A stretch of DNA of 64,000 nucleotides from Azospirillum sp. TSH64 (lineage in GTDB: Bacteria; Pseudomonadota; Alphaproteobacteria; Azospirillales; Azospirillaceae): positions 6,516,983 through 6,580,982 of the forward strand of contig NZ_LGQW01000015.1 in assembly GCF_003116035.1 (NCBI RefSeq). The letters run 5' to 3'. Below the pieces are notes generated by a model that searched no databases, was not told the DNA's origin, and worked only from the letters and a program-made list of their open reading frames with translations. Below, one piece after another: positions 15,506-24,249 of the stretch; position 1 is the first letter of the stretch, and each line of letters begins with the position of its first letter. Both the position numbers and the translations under genes were made by a program.

Positions 15506-16756
15506 ATGACAGCCGCATTCGTTGCCGGCGCCGACGTGCCGTTGAAGCGTCGATTGAAACGGGCCGAGCGGGCCCGGCAGTTCCGTGCGCTGGGTCTGGT
15601 GCTGCCGCTGCTGGCCTTCCTGCTGTTCACCTTCGTCGTGCCTCTCGCCGGCATGATCTGGAAGTCCGCGGACGACTGGGAGGTGCCGCAGGTGATGCCG
15701 CAGACCGTCGCGGCGCTGGAGCATTGGAACGGCCAGGGCCTGCCCGACGAGGCCGCCTTCGCCGCGCTCGCCGCCGACATGCGCACCGCGCGCGAGGCCG
15801 GAACGCTGGCCGTCGCGGCCAAGCGGCTGAACTACATCGTCAACGGCTACCGCACGACGCTGCTGTCCACCGCGCGCAAGCTGAAGGAGCAGCCCGCTCC
15901 CGGCACCGCGAAGGAGACGCTGATCGGCCTCTCGCCCGCCTGGGGCGAGCGCGAAAGCTGGACGGCGATCAAGAGCGCCAGCGGCCCTGTCACCAGCTAT
16001 TACCTGCTGGCCGCGGTCGACCTGACCCGCAACACCGACGGCGCCATCGTGGCCGCCCCGCCGGATCAGGCGATCTACCGCGACGTCTTCATACGCACCT
16101 TCACCATCGGCTTCGGCGTCACCGCGCTCTGCCTGATCCTGGGATTCCCGGTCGCCTATCTGCTGGCGAACCTGCCGACCGGCCGGTCGAACCTGCTGAT
16201 GATTTTCGTGCTGCTGCCCTTCTGGACCTCGCTCCTGGTACGCACCTGCGCCTGGATCGTGATCCTGCAGAGCGAGGGAATCGTCAACGGCTCGCTGCAA
16301 TGGCTGGGCGTGATCGACGAGCCGATGCGGCTGATCTACAACCGCTTCGGCGTCTACATGGCGATGACCCATGTGCTGCTGCCCTTCATGATCCTGCCGC
16401 TCTACAGCGTCATGCGCGGCATCTCGCCGGCCTACATGCGGGCCGCCGCCTCGCTCGGCGCGCCGCCGGCGACCGCCTTCATGCGCATCTACCTGCCGCA
16501 GACCATTCCGGGCATCGGCGCCGGCTGCCTGCTCGTCTTCATCCTGGCCATCGGCTACTACATCACGCCGGCACTGGTCGGCGGGGCGGCCGACCAGATG
16601 ATTTCGTCCTTCATCGCCTTCTACACCACGGAAACGGTCAACTGGGGCCTCGCCTCGGCGCTGGGTGCGGTTCTGCTGCTCTCCACGCTGGTGCTGGCGG
16701 TTGTCTACGGCAAGCTGGCGCTCGGCCGCCAGACGACGGGAGGTCTGAAGAATTGA
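15506..16756 (+). CDS. ABC transporter permease, spermidine/putrescine type (PotB-like), with large periplasmic insert
   Basis: Inner-membrane permease of the binding-protein-dependent family, 416 residues from the ATG at 15506 (AGGAC seven bases upstream); the frame opens earlier at 15449. One N-terminal helix (residues ~30-55) is followed by about 140 residues of mostly hydrophilic sequence before the remaining helices. The EAA-like loop MRAAASLGAPPATAFMRIYLPQTIPG contacts the ATPase. E. coli PotB is about 275 residues, so the extra loop is notable. It pairs with the permease at 16753. Neither the ATPase nor a PotD/PotF-type binding protein is in the window. Neighbouring gab genes and a PuuR-like regulator favour a polyamine or related cation as substrate. 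Confidence 0.88.
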   Translation: MTAAFVAGADVPLKRRLKRAERARQFRALGLVLPLLAFLLFTFVVPLAGMIWKSADDWEVPQVMPQTVAALEHWNGQGLPDEAAFAALAADMRTAREAGTLAVAAKRLNYIVNGYRTTLLSTARKLKEQPAPGTAKETLIGLSPAWGERESWTAIKSASGPVTSYYLLAAVDLTRNTDGAIVAAPPDQAIYRDVFIRTFTIGFGVTALCLILGFPVAYLLANLPTGRSNLLMIFVLLPFWTSLLVRTCAWIVILQSEGIVNGSLQWLGVIDEPMRLIYNRFGVYMAMTHVLLPFMILPLYSVMRGISPAYMRAAASLGAPPATAFMRIYLPQTIPGIGAGCLLVFILAIGYYITPALVGGAADQMISSFIAFYTTETVNWGLASALGAVLLLSTLVLAVVYGKLALGRQTTGGLKN

Positions 16757-17583
16757 GCGCGAACCATTCCCCCCAGATCGCCAGCCAGCGTTTCGCCTGG
16801 ATCGCGACAATCGTCGCCTCGACGCTGGTGTTCATCTTCCTGATGGCGCCGATCCTGGCGATCGTGCCGCTCTCATTCAGCTCCAGCACCTACCTGACCT
16901 ATCCGCTGCCCGGCCTGTCGCTGCGCTGGTACGAGGATTTCCTCGGATCCGCGCGCTGGATGAACGCGCTGAAGAACAGCGTCATCATCGGCGTGGCGTC
17001 GTCCATGCTGTCGATGGCGCTGGGCACGCTGGCCTCGCTGGGGCTGGCCCAGTGGAAGAGCAAGTGGAAGCCGCTGGTGCTGGCCATCGTGCTGTCGCCG
17101 ATGGTGGTCCCGGTCGTCATCACCGCGGTCGGCGTCTATTTCTTCTTCGCGCCGCTGGGGCTGACCGGCAACTATCTCGGCCTGATCCTGGTCCACACCG
17201 CGCTGGCGACCCCCTTCGTCGTCATCACCGTGTCGGCGACCTTGCAGAGCTTCGACATGACCTTGGCGAAGGCCGCCGCCTCGCTGGGGGCGCCGCCGCT
17301 GCTGACCTTCCGCAAGGTGATCCTGCCGCTGATCCTGCCGGGCCTGGCGTCGGGCGCCCTGTTCGCCTTCGCCACCAGCTTCGACGAGGTGGTGACGGTG
17401 CTGTTCCTCGCCGGGCCGGAGCAGCGCACGCTGCCGCGTGAGATGTTCAGCGGCATCCGCGAGAACATCAGCCCCACCATCACCGCGGTGGCGGTGGTGC
17501 TGACGGTGATCTCGGTCTGCATGCTGTCGACGCTGGAAATCCTGCGCCGGCGCAACGAGCGGCTGAAGGGGAACGCGGAGTAG
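16753..17583 (+). CDS. ABC transporter permease, spermidine/putrescine type (PotC-like)
   Basis: Second permease subunit, 276 residues. TTG start at 16753 overlaps the upstream stop by four bases (TTGA), with GGAGG at 16739-16743, which fits translational coupling. Six predicted helices; the cytoplasmic EAA loop is seen in AKAAASLGAPPLLTFRKVIL followed by PLILPGLASG. FDEVVTVLFLAGPEQRTLPREMF is typical of PotC/YdcV-type permeases. The reading frame continues upstream in the same phase through the PotB gene, but that extension is not coding. It heterodimerises with the 15506 product; the ATPase must come from elsewhere. Confidence 0.9.
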   Translation: MSANHSPQIASQRFAWIATIVASTLVFIFLMAPILAIVPLSFSSSTYLTYPLPGLSLRWYEDFLGSARWMNALKNSVIIGVASSMLSMALGTLASLGLAQWKSKWKPLVLAIVLSPMVVPVVITAVGVYFFFAPLGLTGNYLGLILVHTALATPFVVITVSATLQSFDMTLAKAAASLGAPPLLTFRKVILPLILPGLASGALFAFATSFDEVVTVLFLAGPEQRTLPREMFSGIRENISPTITAVAVVLTVISVCMLSTLEILRRRNERLKGNAE

Positions 17584-17596
17584 GGGAGTCGATGAC

Positions 17597-17620
17597 GGGG
17601 AGGAGAATGTACTCTTCCCC
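17597..17620. terminator. Hairpin between convergent genes
   Basis: GGGGAGGAG (17597-17605) and CTCTTCCCC (17612-17620) pair with one G-T wobble around a six-base loop. It sits 13 bases after the PotC-like stop and just before the end of the convergent PuuR-like gene, so it may end both transcripts. No U-tract is evident. Confidence 0.5.
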
Positions 17621-17628
17621 GATCCCGC

Positions 17629-18195
17629 TCACAGATAGGGCGGGGTGCAGGCGCTGATCAGTTCGCACTCGATGTCGCCGACGTTGCGGAAGCGGTGCGG
17701 CACGCGGCTGTCGAAGAAATAGGCGTCGCCGGGGCCGAGAAGCTGTTTGCGGTCACCCACCGTCAGCTCGATCTGGCCCTTGATGACGATGCCGCCCTCT
17801 TCGGACTCGTGTTGCAGCATGGTGCGGCCGGTGTCGGCACCGGGGGCGTAGCGTTCGTGAAGGATTTGCAGGTTGCGGCTGCGCAGGTCGCCGACCTGAC
17901 GGAAGGAAACCTGGCCGACCGTGCCCTTCAGCTCGCCGGCCAGTTCGATCAGCTCGCCGCCCTTGAAGAAGATCTGCTCGGGTGGCGGCAGATCGTCGGA
18001 GGAGAAGAATTCGGCCAGGGTCATCGGGATGCCCTGAAGCACCTTGCGCAGCGACGACACCGACGGGCTGCTGCGGTTCTGCTCGATCAGCGAGATCGTG
18101 CCGTTGGTCACTCCGGCTCGCTGGGCGAGCGCCCGCTGGGACAGCCCATGCTGTTCGCGGATCTGCTTCAACCTGGCGCCGACATCGAATTCCAT
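17629..18195 (-). CDS. XRE-family regulator with C-terminal cupin (PuuR-like)
   Basis: Protein of 187 residues from the ATG at 18195 (CAGGAG upstream; the frame extends to 18237). The N-terminal helix-turn-helix (residues ~7-60) includes LSQRALAQRAGVTNGTISLI and the C-terminal cupin (~110-180) includes HESEEGGIVIKGQIEL and DSRVPHRFRNVG. This layout is that of E. coli PuuR, the repressor of putrescine catabolism. It is divergent from gabD-gabT, and a perfect dyad lies between them (18281-18298), so it probably controls that operon. Identity of the ligand is inference. Confidence 0.88.
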   Translation of the reverse strand: MEFDVGARLKQIREQHGLSQRALAQRAGVTNGTISLIEQNRSSPSVSSLRKVLQGIPMTLAEFFSSDDLPPPEQIFFKGGELIELAGELKGTVGQVSFRQVGDLRSRNLQILHERYAPGADTGRTMLQHESEEGGIVIKGQIELTVGDRKQLLGPGDAYFFDSRVPHRFRNVGDIECELISACTPPYL

Positions 18196-18269
18196 CACCG
18201 GACTCCTGCTCCTCACCCGCTCTAGGCAATAGCCCATTCGCGCAACCCCGTCATCAGAATATGAACAGC

Positions 18270-18298
18270 TAAACAGGGGTTGTTTAATTTATTAAACA
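18270..18298. promoter_or_regulatory. Perfect palindrome, probable operator of the PuuR-like regulator
   Basis: TGTTTAATTTATTAAACA (18281-18298) has two perfect 8-bp arms around a TT centre. The half-site occurs a third time, inverted, as TAAACA at 18270-18275, forming TAAACA-N5-TGTTTA with the left arm. The site is 75 bases upstream of the regulator start and 118 bases upstream of the gabD start, in an A+T-rich patch within a G+C-rich region. Confidence 0.6.
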
Positions 18299-18415
18299 TG
18301 GTAGGCTTCTCTCCAAGGTCCAGGCCCCCGCGCAGGAAATCCTTGATTGCCAAGGAAGTTTTCGCCGGGTGCGGCCGGCCGGTTCCATAAATCCTTCATC
18401 CAGGGCGGATCGAAC

Positions 18416-19876
18416 ATGCTGTCGCTGAACGACCAGGGCCTTCTCCGAACCAAGGGCTACGTGAACGGTGCGTGGCGCGCGGCCGACTCCGGGAAGAGCT
18501 TCCCGGTCACCAACCCCGCCACCGGCGCCGTCATCGCCGAGGTGTCCGACATGGGCGCCGCCGAGACGCGCGAGGCCATCGACGCCGCCAACGCCGCCCT
18601 GCCGGGTTGGAAGGCCAAGACCGCCAAGGAGCGTGCGGCGATCATGCGCCGCTGGTACGAGCTGATCCTGGCGGCGCAGGAGGATCTGGCCCAGCTGATG
18701 ACCGCCGAGCAGGGCAAGCCGCTGACCGAATCGCGGGGCGAGGTCGTCTATGGCGCGTCCTTCATCGAGTGGTTCGCGGAGGAGGGCAAGCGCGCCTACG
18801 GCGACGTGATCCCGAGCTTCGCCGCCAACAAGCGCATCGTCGTGCTGAAGGAGGCCATCGGCGTCGTCGCGGCGATCACGCCGTGGAACTTCCCGAATGC
18901 CATGATCACCCGCAAGGTGGCTCCGGCGCTGGCCGCCGGCTGCACCGTGGTGGTCAAGCCGGCCGAGGACACCCCGCTGTCCGCCCTGGCGCTGGCCGAA
19001 CTGGCCGAGCGCGCCGGTTTCCCGGCCGGCGTCTTCAACATCGTCATGGGCAGCGAGCCGGCCGCCATCGGCAACGAGCTGACCCACAGCCCAATCGTCC
19101 GCAAGGTCAGCTTCACCGGCTCGACCGAGGTCGGCAAGCTGCTGATGCGCCAAGCCGCCAGCACGGTCAAGAAGGTGTCGCTGGAGCTGGGCGGCAACGC
19201 CCCCTTCATCGTCTTCGACGACGCCGACCTGGACGAGGCGGTCAAGGGCGCCATGGCGTCGAAGTACCGCAACGCCGGCCAGACCTGCGTCTGCGCCAAC
19301 CGCCTGCTGGTCCAGGCCGGCGTCTATGACGCCTTCGCCGCCAAGCTGGCCGAGGCGGTCAAGGCGCTGAAGGTCGGCGACGGCACCGAGCCGGGCGTCA
19401 CCCAGGGTCCGCTGATCAACGCCGACGCCATCGCCAAGGTCGAAGAGCTGATGGGCGATGCGCTGGAGAAGGGCGCCACCGTCGCTCTCGGCGGCAAGCG
19501 CCACGCGCTGGGCGGCACCTTCTTCGAGCCGACCATCCTGACCGGCATCACCACCGAGATGCGCGTCGCCCGCGAGGAGATCTTCGGCCCGGTCGCCCCG
19601 CTGTTCAAGTTCGAGACGGAAGAGGACGCCATCCGCATGGCGAACGACACCGAGTTCGGGCTTGCCGCCTATTTCTACAGCCGCGACATCGGCCGCGTCT
19701 GGCGCGTGGCGGAAAAGCTGGAATACGGCATCGTCGGCATCAACGAGGGCATCATCTCGACCGAGGTGGCCCCCTTCGGCGGCGTCAAGGAGTCCGGCAT
19801 CGGCCGCGAAGGCTCCAAGTACGGCCTCGATGATTTCATGGAAGTCAAATATCTCTGCGTCGGCCTCGGCGCCTGA
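18416..19876 (+). CDS. gabD: Succinate-semialdehyde dehydrogenase, NAD(P)+
   Basis: Oxidises succinate semialdehyde to succinate in GABA and polyamine catabolism. 486 residues from the ATG at 18416, close to the 482 of E. coli GabD; the frame extends upstream to 18347, but those residues do not match the family. The aldehyde dehydrogenase sites are intact: Asn158 in TPWNFP, glycine-rich FTGSTEVGK (~233-241), general base Glu257 in SLELGG and nucleophile Cys291 in NAGQTCVC. It is followed 23 bases later by gabT, the enzyme that makes its substrate. Other semialdehydes such as glutarate semialdehyde are possible. Confidence 0.93.
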   Translation: MLSLNDQGLLRTKGYVNGAWRAADSGKSFPVTNPATGAVIAEVSDMGAAETREAIDAANAALPGWKAKTAKERAAIMRRWYELILAAQEDLAQLMTAEQGKPLTESRGEVVYGASFIEWFAEEGKRAYGDVIPSFAANKRIVVLKEAIGVVAAITPWNFPNAMITRKVAPALAAGCTVVVKPAEDTPLSALALAELAERAGFPAGVFNIVMGSEPAAIGNELTHSPIVRKVSFTGSTEVGKLLMRQAASTVKKVSLELGGNAPFIVFDDADLDEAVKGAMASKYRNAGQTCVCANRLLVQAGVYDAFAAKLAEAVKALKVGDGTEPGVTQGPLINADAIAKVEELMGDALEKGATVALGGKRHALGGTFFEPTILTGITTEMRVAREEIFGPVAPLFKFETEEDAIRMANDTEFGLAAYFYSRDIGRVWRVAEKLEYGIVGINEGIISTEVAPFGGVKESGIGREGSKYGLDDFMEVKYLCVGLGA

Positions 19877-19899
19877 CTGTCGTCAAAGGAAAACAGACC

Positions 19900-21189
19900 A
19901 TGAGCACCAACCAGTCCTTCGTCGCCCGTCGCGAGGCCGCCGTCTCCCGCGGCATTTCCGCCGGCATGCCCTTCTACATCGACCGCGCCGAGAACGCCGA
20001 GATGTGGGACATTGAGGGCAAGCGCTTCATCGACTTCGCCGGCGGCATCGCCGTGCTGAACACCGGCCATCGCCACCCGAAGGTGATGGAGGCGGTAAAG
20101 GCCCAGCTCGACCGCTTCACCCACACCTGCGCGATGGTCACGCCCTATGACAGCTTCGTCGAGCTGGCGGAGAAGCTGAACGCGCTGGTCCCCGGACCGA
20201 CGCCGAAGAAGACCGCCTTCTTCACCACCGGCGCCGAGGCGGTCGAGAACGCCGTCAAGGTCGCCCGCGCCGCCACCGGCCGTCCGGGCGTGGTCGCCTT
20301 CTCCGGCGGCTTCCACGGCCGCACGCTGCTGACCATGGGCCTGACCGGCAAGGTCGTGCCCTACAAGGTCGGCTTCGGCCCGTTCCCGGCCGAGATCTTC
20401 CACGTGCCGTTCCCCAACGCCTACCGCGGCATCAGCGAGGCGGAGAGCCTGAAGGCGCTGGACACCCTGTTCAAGTCCGACGTCGATCCGGCCCGCGTCG
20501 CCGCGATCATCATCGAGCCGGTGCAGGGCGAGGGCGGCTTCAATATCGCCAGCCCGTCCTTCCTCCAGTCGCTGCGCGCGGTCTGCGACAAGCACGGCAT
20601 CGTCATGATCGTCGACGAGATCCAGACCGGCTTCGCCCGCACCGGCAAGATGTTCGCCTTCGAGCATGCCGGGATAGAGCCGGACCTCGTCACCATGGCG
20701 AAGAGCCTGGCCGGCGGCTTCCCGCTGTCGGCGCTGACCGGCAAGGCGGCGCTGATGGATGCCCCGATCCCCGGCGGCCTGGGCGGCACCTATGCCGGCA
20801 GCCCGCTGGCGACCACCGCAGCACTGGCCGTCATCAACGTCATCGAGGAAGAGAAGCTGGTCGAGCGCAGCGAGCAGCTCGGCGAGCGCATCGCCGGCCG
20901 CTTCCGCACCATGGCCCAGCGCAACAGCCTGTCGGTGATCGGCGATGTCCGCAACCTGGGCGCCATGGTCGCCATGGAGCTGGTGACCGACCGCGAGACC
21001 AAGGAGCCGGCCGCCGACCTGACCAAGGCGCTGGTCGCCAAGGCAGCGGAAAAGGGCCTGATCCTGCTGTCCTGCGGCACCTACGCCAATGTCATCCGCA
21101 TCCTGGTCCCGCTGACCGCCTCGGACGCCCTGGTCGATGAAGGCCTGGACATCATCGAGCGGTCGCTGGAAGAACTGGTGTCGGCGTAA
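19900..21189 (+). CDS. gabT: 4-aminobutyrate aminotransferase
   Basis: PLP-dependent class III transaminase, 429 residues, moving the amino group of GABA to 2-oxoglutarate. Seen: FTTGAEAVENAVKVARAATG for cofactor phosphate binding (~108), Glu211 in EPVQGEGGF, Asp239 in IVDEIQTGFARTGK, which binds the pyridine nitrogen, and the PLP lysine Lys268 in TMAKSLAGGFPLSA. It lies between gabD and a CoA-transferase gene. AGGAAAAC lies upstream of the ATG. A 5-aminovalerate or putrescine activity cannot be excluded. Confidence 0.93.
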   Translation: MSTNQSFVARREAAVSRGISAGMPFYIDRAENAEMWDIEGKRFIDFAGGIAVLNTGHRHPKVMEAVKAQLDRFTHTCAMVTPYDSFVELAEKLNALVPGPTPKKTAFFTTGAEAVENAVKVARAATGRPGVVAFSGGFHGRTLLTMGLTGKVVPYKVGFGPFPAEIFHVPFPNAYRGISEAESLKALDTLFKSDVDPARVAAIIIEPVQGEGGFNIASPSFLQSLRAVCDKHGIVMIVDEIQTGFARTGKMFAFEHAGIEPDLVTMAKSLAGGFPLSALTGKAALMDAPIPGGLGGTYAGSPLATTAALAVINVIEEEKLVERSEQLGERIAGRFRTMAQRNSLSVIGDVRNLGAMVAMELVTDRETKEPAADLTKALVAKAAEKGLILLSCGTYANVIRILVPLTASDALVDEGLDIIERSLEELVSA

Positions 21190-21197
21190 TAACCTCC

Positions 21198-21241
21198 CCC
21201 TCCCGCTCCTCTATCCCTCTTGGGGTGGAGGAGCGGGAGGG
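21198..21241 (+). terminator. 14-bp hairpin in the gabT-CoA transferase gap (attenuator-like)
   Basis: CCCTCCCGCTCCTC (21198-21211) and GAGGAGCGGGAGGG (21228-21241) are perfect complements around a 16-base loop. It begins nine bases after the gabT stop and ends 36 bases before the next start codon. There is no U-tract, so partial termination or message stabilisation is more likely than a full stop. Confidence 0.55.
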
Positions 21242-21277
21242 ACGTGGGGACTGGAAATAATTCAGGAGGAAGACACC

Positions 21278-22480
21278 TTGGCCGGACCCTTGTCGCACAT
21301 CCGGGTGCTGGAGCTGTCGCGCGTGCTGGCCGGGCCGTGGTCGGCGCAGACGCTGGCCGATCTCGGCGCCGACGTGATCAAGGTGGAACGGCCGGGTGCC
21401 GGCGACGATACCCGCGCCTGGGGTCCGCCCTGGGCCGGCGACCAGTCGGCCTATTTCCTCTCGACCAACCGCGGCAAGCGGTCGATCACCATCGACTTCG
21501 AGCGGCCGGAAGGGCAGGAGCTCGTCCGCAAGCTCGCCGCCCAGGCCGATGTCGTCATCGAGAATTTCAAGGTCGGCGGGCTGGTCAAATACGGCCTCGA
21601 CTATGACAGCCTGAAGGCGATCAACCCGCGGCTGGTCTATTGCTCGATCACCGGCTTCGGCCAGACCGGGCCGTACCGCAACCGCGCCGGCTACGATTTC
21701 ATGATCCAGGGCATGGGCGGGCTGATGAGCATCACCGGCCAGCCCGACGGCGAGCCGGGCGGCGGACCGGTCAAGGTCGGCGTCGCGGTGACCGACATCT
21801 TCACCGGACTCTACGCCACCATCGGCATCATGGGCGCGCTGGCCCACCGCGACCGCACCGGCGAGGGCCAGCAGGTAGACCTCGCGCTGCTCGACGTGCA
21901 GGTGGCGGTGCTGGCGAACCAGGCGATGAACTGCCTGGTCGGCGGCAAGGCGCCGCAGCGGCTCGGCAACGCCCATCCGAACATCGTGCCCTATCAGGCC
22001 TTCGCCACCCGCGATGGCTACATCATCCTGGCGGTCGGCAACGACGGCCAGTTCGCCAAGTTCTGCACGGTCGCCGGCCGCCCCGATCTGGCCAAGGACG
22101 AGCGCTACGCCACCAATCCGGCCCGCGTCGCCAACCGCAAGGAGCTGGTGGCCCTGCTGGAGGAGTTGATCCGTACCCGCGACAGCCACGACTGGCTGGA
22201 CGCGCTGGAGCAGGTCGGCGTGCCCTGCGGCCCGATCAACGATCTAGCGGCGGTCTTCGAGGATCCGCAGGTCAAGGCCCGCAACATCCACCAGGATCTG
22301 CCGCACCCGACCCAGGGCAGCGTGCCGACGGTGGCGAGCCCGATCCGCTACAGCGGCACCCCGCTGGTCCACGACACCGCCCCGCCGACGCTGGGCCAGC
22401 ACACCGACACGGTGCTCGCCGAAGCCCTCGGGCTGGGCGAGGCCGACATCGCCGCCCTGCGCGAGAAGGGCGTGATCTGA
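21278..22480 (+). CDS. CaiB/BaiF family (class III) CoA-transferase
   Basis: Transfers CoA between carboxylic acids through an aspartyl-CoA intermediate. 400 residues from a TTG start with AGGAGGA at 21264-21270; the frame also overlaps gabT upstream, but that part is not coding. N-terminal ILELSRVLAGPW-like segment (here VLELSRVLAGPWSAQTLADL), LGADVIKVERP, and putative nucleophile Asp173 in VGVAVTDIFTGLYA. Close to family members annotated as succinyl-CoA:dicarboxylate (for example glutarate or itaconate) transferases; the substrate is not fixed by sequence. Downstream of gabD-gabT it could activate the resulting acid, or a related C5 acid from lysine or cadaverine breakdown. Confidence 0.9.
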   Translation: MAGPLSHIRVLELSRVLAGPWSAQTLADLGADVIKVERPGAGDDTRAWGPPWAGDQSAYFLSTNRGKRSITIDFERPEGQELVRKLAAQADVVIENFKVGGLVKYGLDYDSLKAINPRLVYCSITGFGQTGPYRNRAGYDFMIQGMGGLMSITGQPDGEPGGGPVKVGVAVTDIFTGLYATIGIMGALAHRDRTGEGQQVDLALLDVQVAVLANQAMNCLVGGKAPQRLGNAHPNIVPYQAFATRDGYIILAVGNDGQFAKFCTVAGRPDLAKDERYATNPARVANRKELVALLEELIRTRDSHDWLDALEQVGVPCGPINDLAAVFEDPQVKARNIHQDLPHPTQGSVPTVASPIRYSGTPLVHDTAPPTLGQHTDTVLAEALGLGEADIAALREKGVI

Positions 22481-22525
22481 CAGCCGGAGATGAGGCCGGA
22501 AAGCGGGAGCTTTCCGGCTTTGTCG

Positions 22526-23566
22526 TCAGAACTCCGTCACCACGGTGACGCCGGTGCCCTCGAACCTGTCCATCGTCATCAGGGCATCGATGGACTGTTC
22601 CAGCGTGATCGTCCGGCCGATCAGCTTTTCCGGCGCCAGCTTGCCGGACCGCATCATCTCCAGCATCGCATCGTAGCGGTGGGCCTGCATGCCGTGGCTG
22701 CCGAGGATTTCCAGCTCGTTGGCGATGACGCGGCTCATCGGAATGGCCGGCGTGCTGTTCTCGGCCAGCATCAGCCCGACCTGCACATGCTTGCCCCGCT
22801 TGCGCAGGTTGGCGATCGAGTTGAAGCAGGTGGTCGGATGGCCCAACGCGTCGAGCGAGACATGGGCGCCGCCGCGGGTGGTCTCGATCACCGCTTCGGC
22901 GACTTCCGCGACCTCCGACGCGTTCACCGTGGCGACGGCGCCGAGCGCGCGGGCCAGGGCGAGCTTTTCCTCCGAAATGTCGACGGCGACGACGTTGGCG
23001 CCCACCGCATTGGCGATCATGATCGCCGACAGGCCGACGCCGCCGCAGCCATGGACGGCGACCCATTGGCCGGCTGACGCCTTGCCCTGGTCGATGACGG
23101 CGCGGAACGAGGTGACGAAGCGGCAGCCCAGGCTGGCAGCCGTGGTGAAGTCCATGCTCTCCGGCAGTTCCACCAGATTGATGTCCGCCTGATGCAGGCC
23201 GACATACTGGGCGAAGGATCCCCAATGGGTGAAGCCGGGCTGGAACTGCCGGTCGCAAACCTGATGGTTGCCGGAGTGACATTCGGGACAGGCGCCGCAG
23301 CCGCCGACGAACGGGACCGTCACCCGGTCCCCGACCTTCCATTTCGTCACGTCCCTGCCGACCGCCTCGACGATGCCGGCCAGCTCGTGGCCGGGGACAT
23401 TGGGAAGCTGGATGTCGGTGTCGTGGCCGACCCAGCCGTGCCAGTCGCTGCGGCAGACGCCGGTCGCCATCACTTTGACGACGACGCCATGCGGCTCCGG
23501 CGTCGGATCGGGCACGGTCATGATGTGCGGCGGGGCGGAAAATGCCTCGTAGACCACGGCTTTCAT
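22526..23566 (-). CDS. Zinc-dependent alcohol dehydrogenase (MDR superfamily)
   Basis: NAD(P)-dependent dehydrogenase of 346 residues from the ATG at 23566 (GGAG upstream), within a much longer open frame. Catalytic zinc ligands are Cys38 in [10 protein letters not shown] and His60-Glu61 in PGHELAG; structural zinc is held by Cys90, Cys93, Cys96 and Cys104 ([15 protein letters not shown]). The Rossmann motif is [19 protein letters not shown]. It resembles class III-like and propanol-preferring enzymes; the substrate is unknown. Divergent from an Lrp-type regulator 135 bases away, which probably controls it. Confidence 0.93.
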   Translation of the reverse strand: MKAVVYEAFSAPPHIMTVPDPTPEPHGVVVKVMATGVCRSDWHGWVGHDTDIQLPNVPGHELAGIVEAVGRDVTKWKVGDRVTVPFVGGCGACPECHSGNHQVCDRQFQPGFTHWGSFAQYVGLHQADINLVELPESMDFTTAASLGCRFVTSFRAVIDQGKASAGQWVAVHGCGGVGLSAIMIANAVGANVVAVDISEEKLALARALGAVATVNASEVAEVAEAVIETTRGGAHVSLDALGHPTTCFNSIANLRKRGKHVQVGLMLAENSTPAIPMSRVIANELEILGSHGMQAHRYDAMLEMMRSGKLAPEKLIGRTITLEQSIDALMTMDRFEGTGVTVVTEF

Positions 23567-23701
23567 CGGGGGACTCCATCTGGACGCTCCCCGCAGTCTA
23601 CGCCGGGCCTGCTGAAATTGGCTTTCAATTGAAGAGAGGTCGGACCGGAGATATGAAAGACTCTTTCTTCTGATGGCTTGATTGCGAAGGAGTCCTTCAG
23701 C
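23567..23701. promoter_or_regulatory. Divergent promoter region with two dyads
   Basis: Spacer between the alcohol dehydrogenase (-) and the Lrp-type regulator (+). It holds TTCAATTGAA (23624-23633), a perfect 10-bp palindrome, and GAAAGActcTTTC-type dyad GAAAGA-c-TCTTTC (23655-23667), also perfect. Lrp/AsnC proteins bind short, often repeated A+T-rich dyads, so both are candidates. AAGGAG (23687-23692) is the ribosome site of the regulator. Confidence 0.45.
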
Positions 23702-24169
23702 ATGGACGCGCTGGACAAAATGGATGCCGCGATTGTCGACCGGCTGCAACAGGATGGCCGGCTGTCCAATGCCAGGCTTTCCGAACAGCTGGCGCTCAGC
23801 GAGGCGTCCTGCTGGCGGCGGCAGAAGCGCCTGGAGGAAAGCGGGGTGATCAAGGGCTATCAGGCGATTCTCGACCGCCGCAAGCTCGGCTTCGGCGTCA
23901 TGGCCTTCGTGCAGATCGTCTGCACCCAGCATGGGGAGGATGTGACCGCGGCTTTCGAGGCGATCATCCAGGGCTGCCCCTCGGTGCTGAGTTGCCACAA
24001 CACCACCGGAGAGGCGGATTTCCTGCTGGTGGTCGTCGCGCGCGATCTCGACGATTACAGCGGGTTCGTCGACCGGGTTCTGCGAAAGCTGCCGGGGGTG
24101 GCCAGCATCCGCTCGAACCTGTCGCTGCGGGAAATGAAGGCGACGAACAGGCTGCCTGTCATCGGGTAG
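23702..24169 (+). CDS. Lrp/AsnC-family transcriptional regulator
   Basis: 155-residue regulator from the ATG at 23702 with AAGGAG upstream. N-terminal winged helix-turn-helix: [20 protein letters not shown], then [24 protein letters not shown]-terminal RAM ligand-binding domain (~70-150) with [17 protein letters not shown], the segment that binds effector amino acids in the family. Divergent from the alcohol dehydrogenase, its likely target. Effector unknown. Confidence 0.93.
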   Translation: MDALDKMDAAIVDRLQQDGRLSNARLSEQLALSEASCWRRQKRLEESGVIKGYQAILDRRKLGFGVMAFVQIVCTQHGEDVTAAFEAIIQGCPSVLSCHNTTGEADFLLVVVARDLDDYSGFVDRVLRKLPGVASIRSNLSLREMKATNRLPVIG

Positions 24170-24249
24170 GGCGGAGATCGCGCCATGCCTTTGCGCAATC
24201 TCCGATCCTGTACGATGCCGGGGCGGCGCTTTCGTGAAGGGACGCGGCA

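Noticed and set aside
15367-16752. Upstream part of the frame that contains the PotC-like permease
   Set aside because: This portion lies in another phase over the PotB-like gene and has the biased composition of a shadow; the TTG at 16753 is the coupled start.
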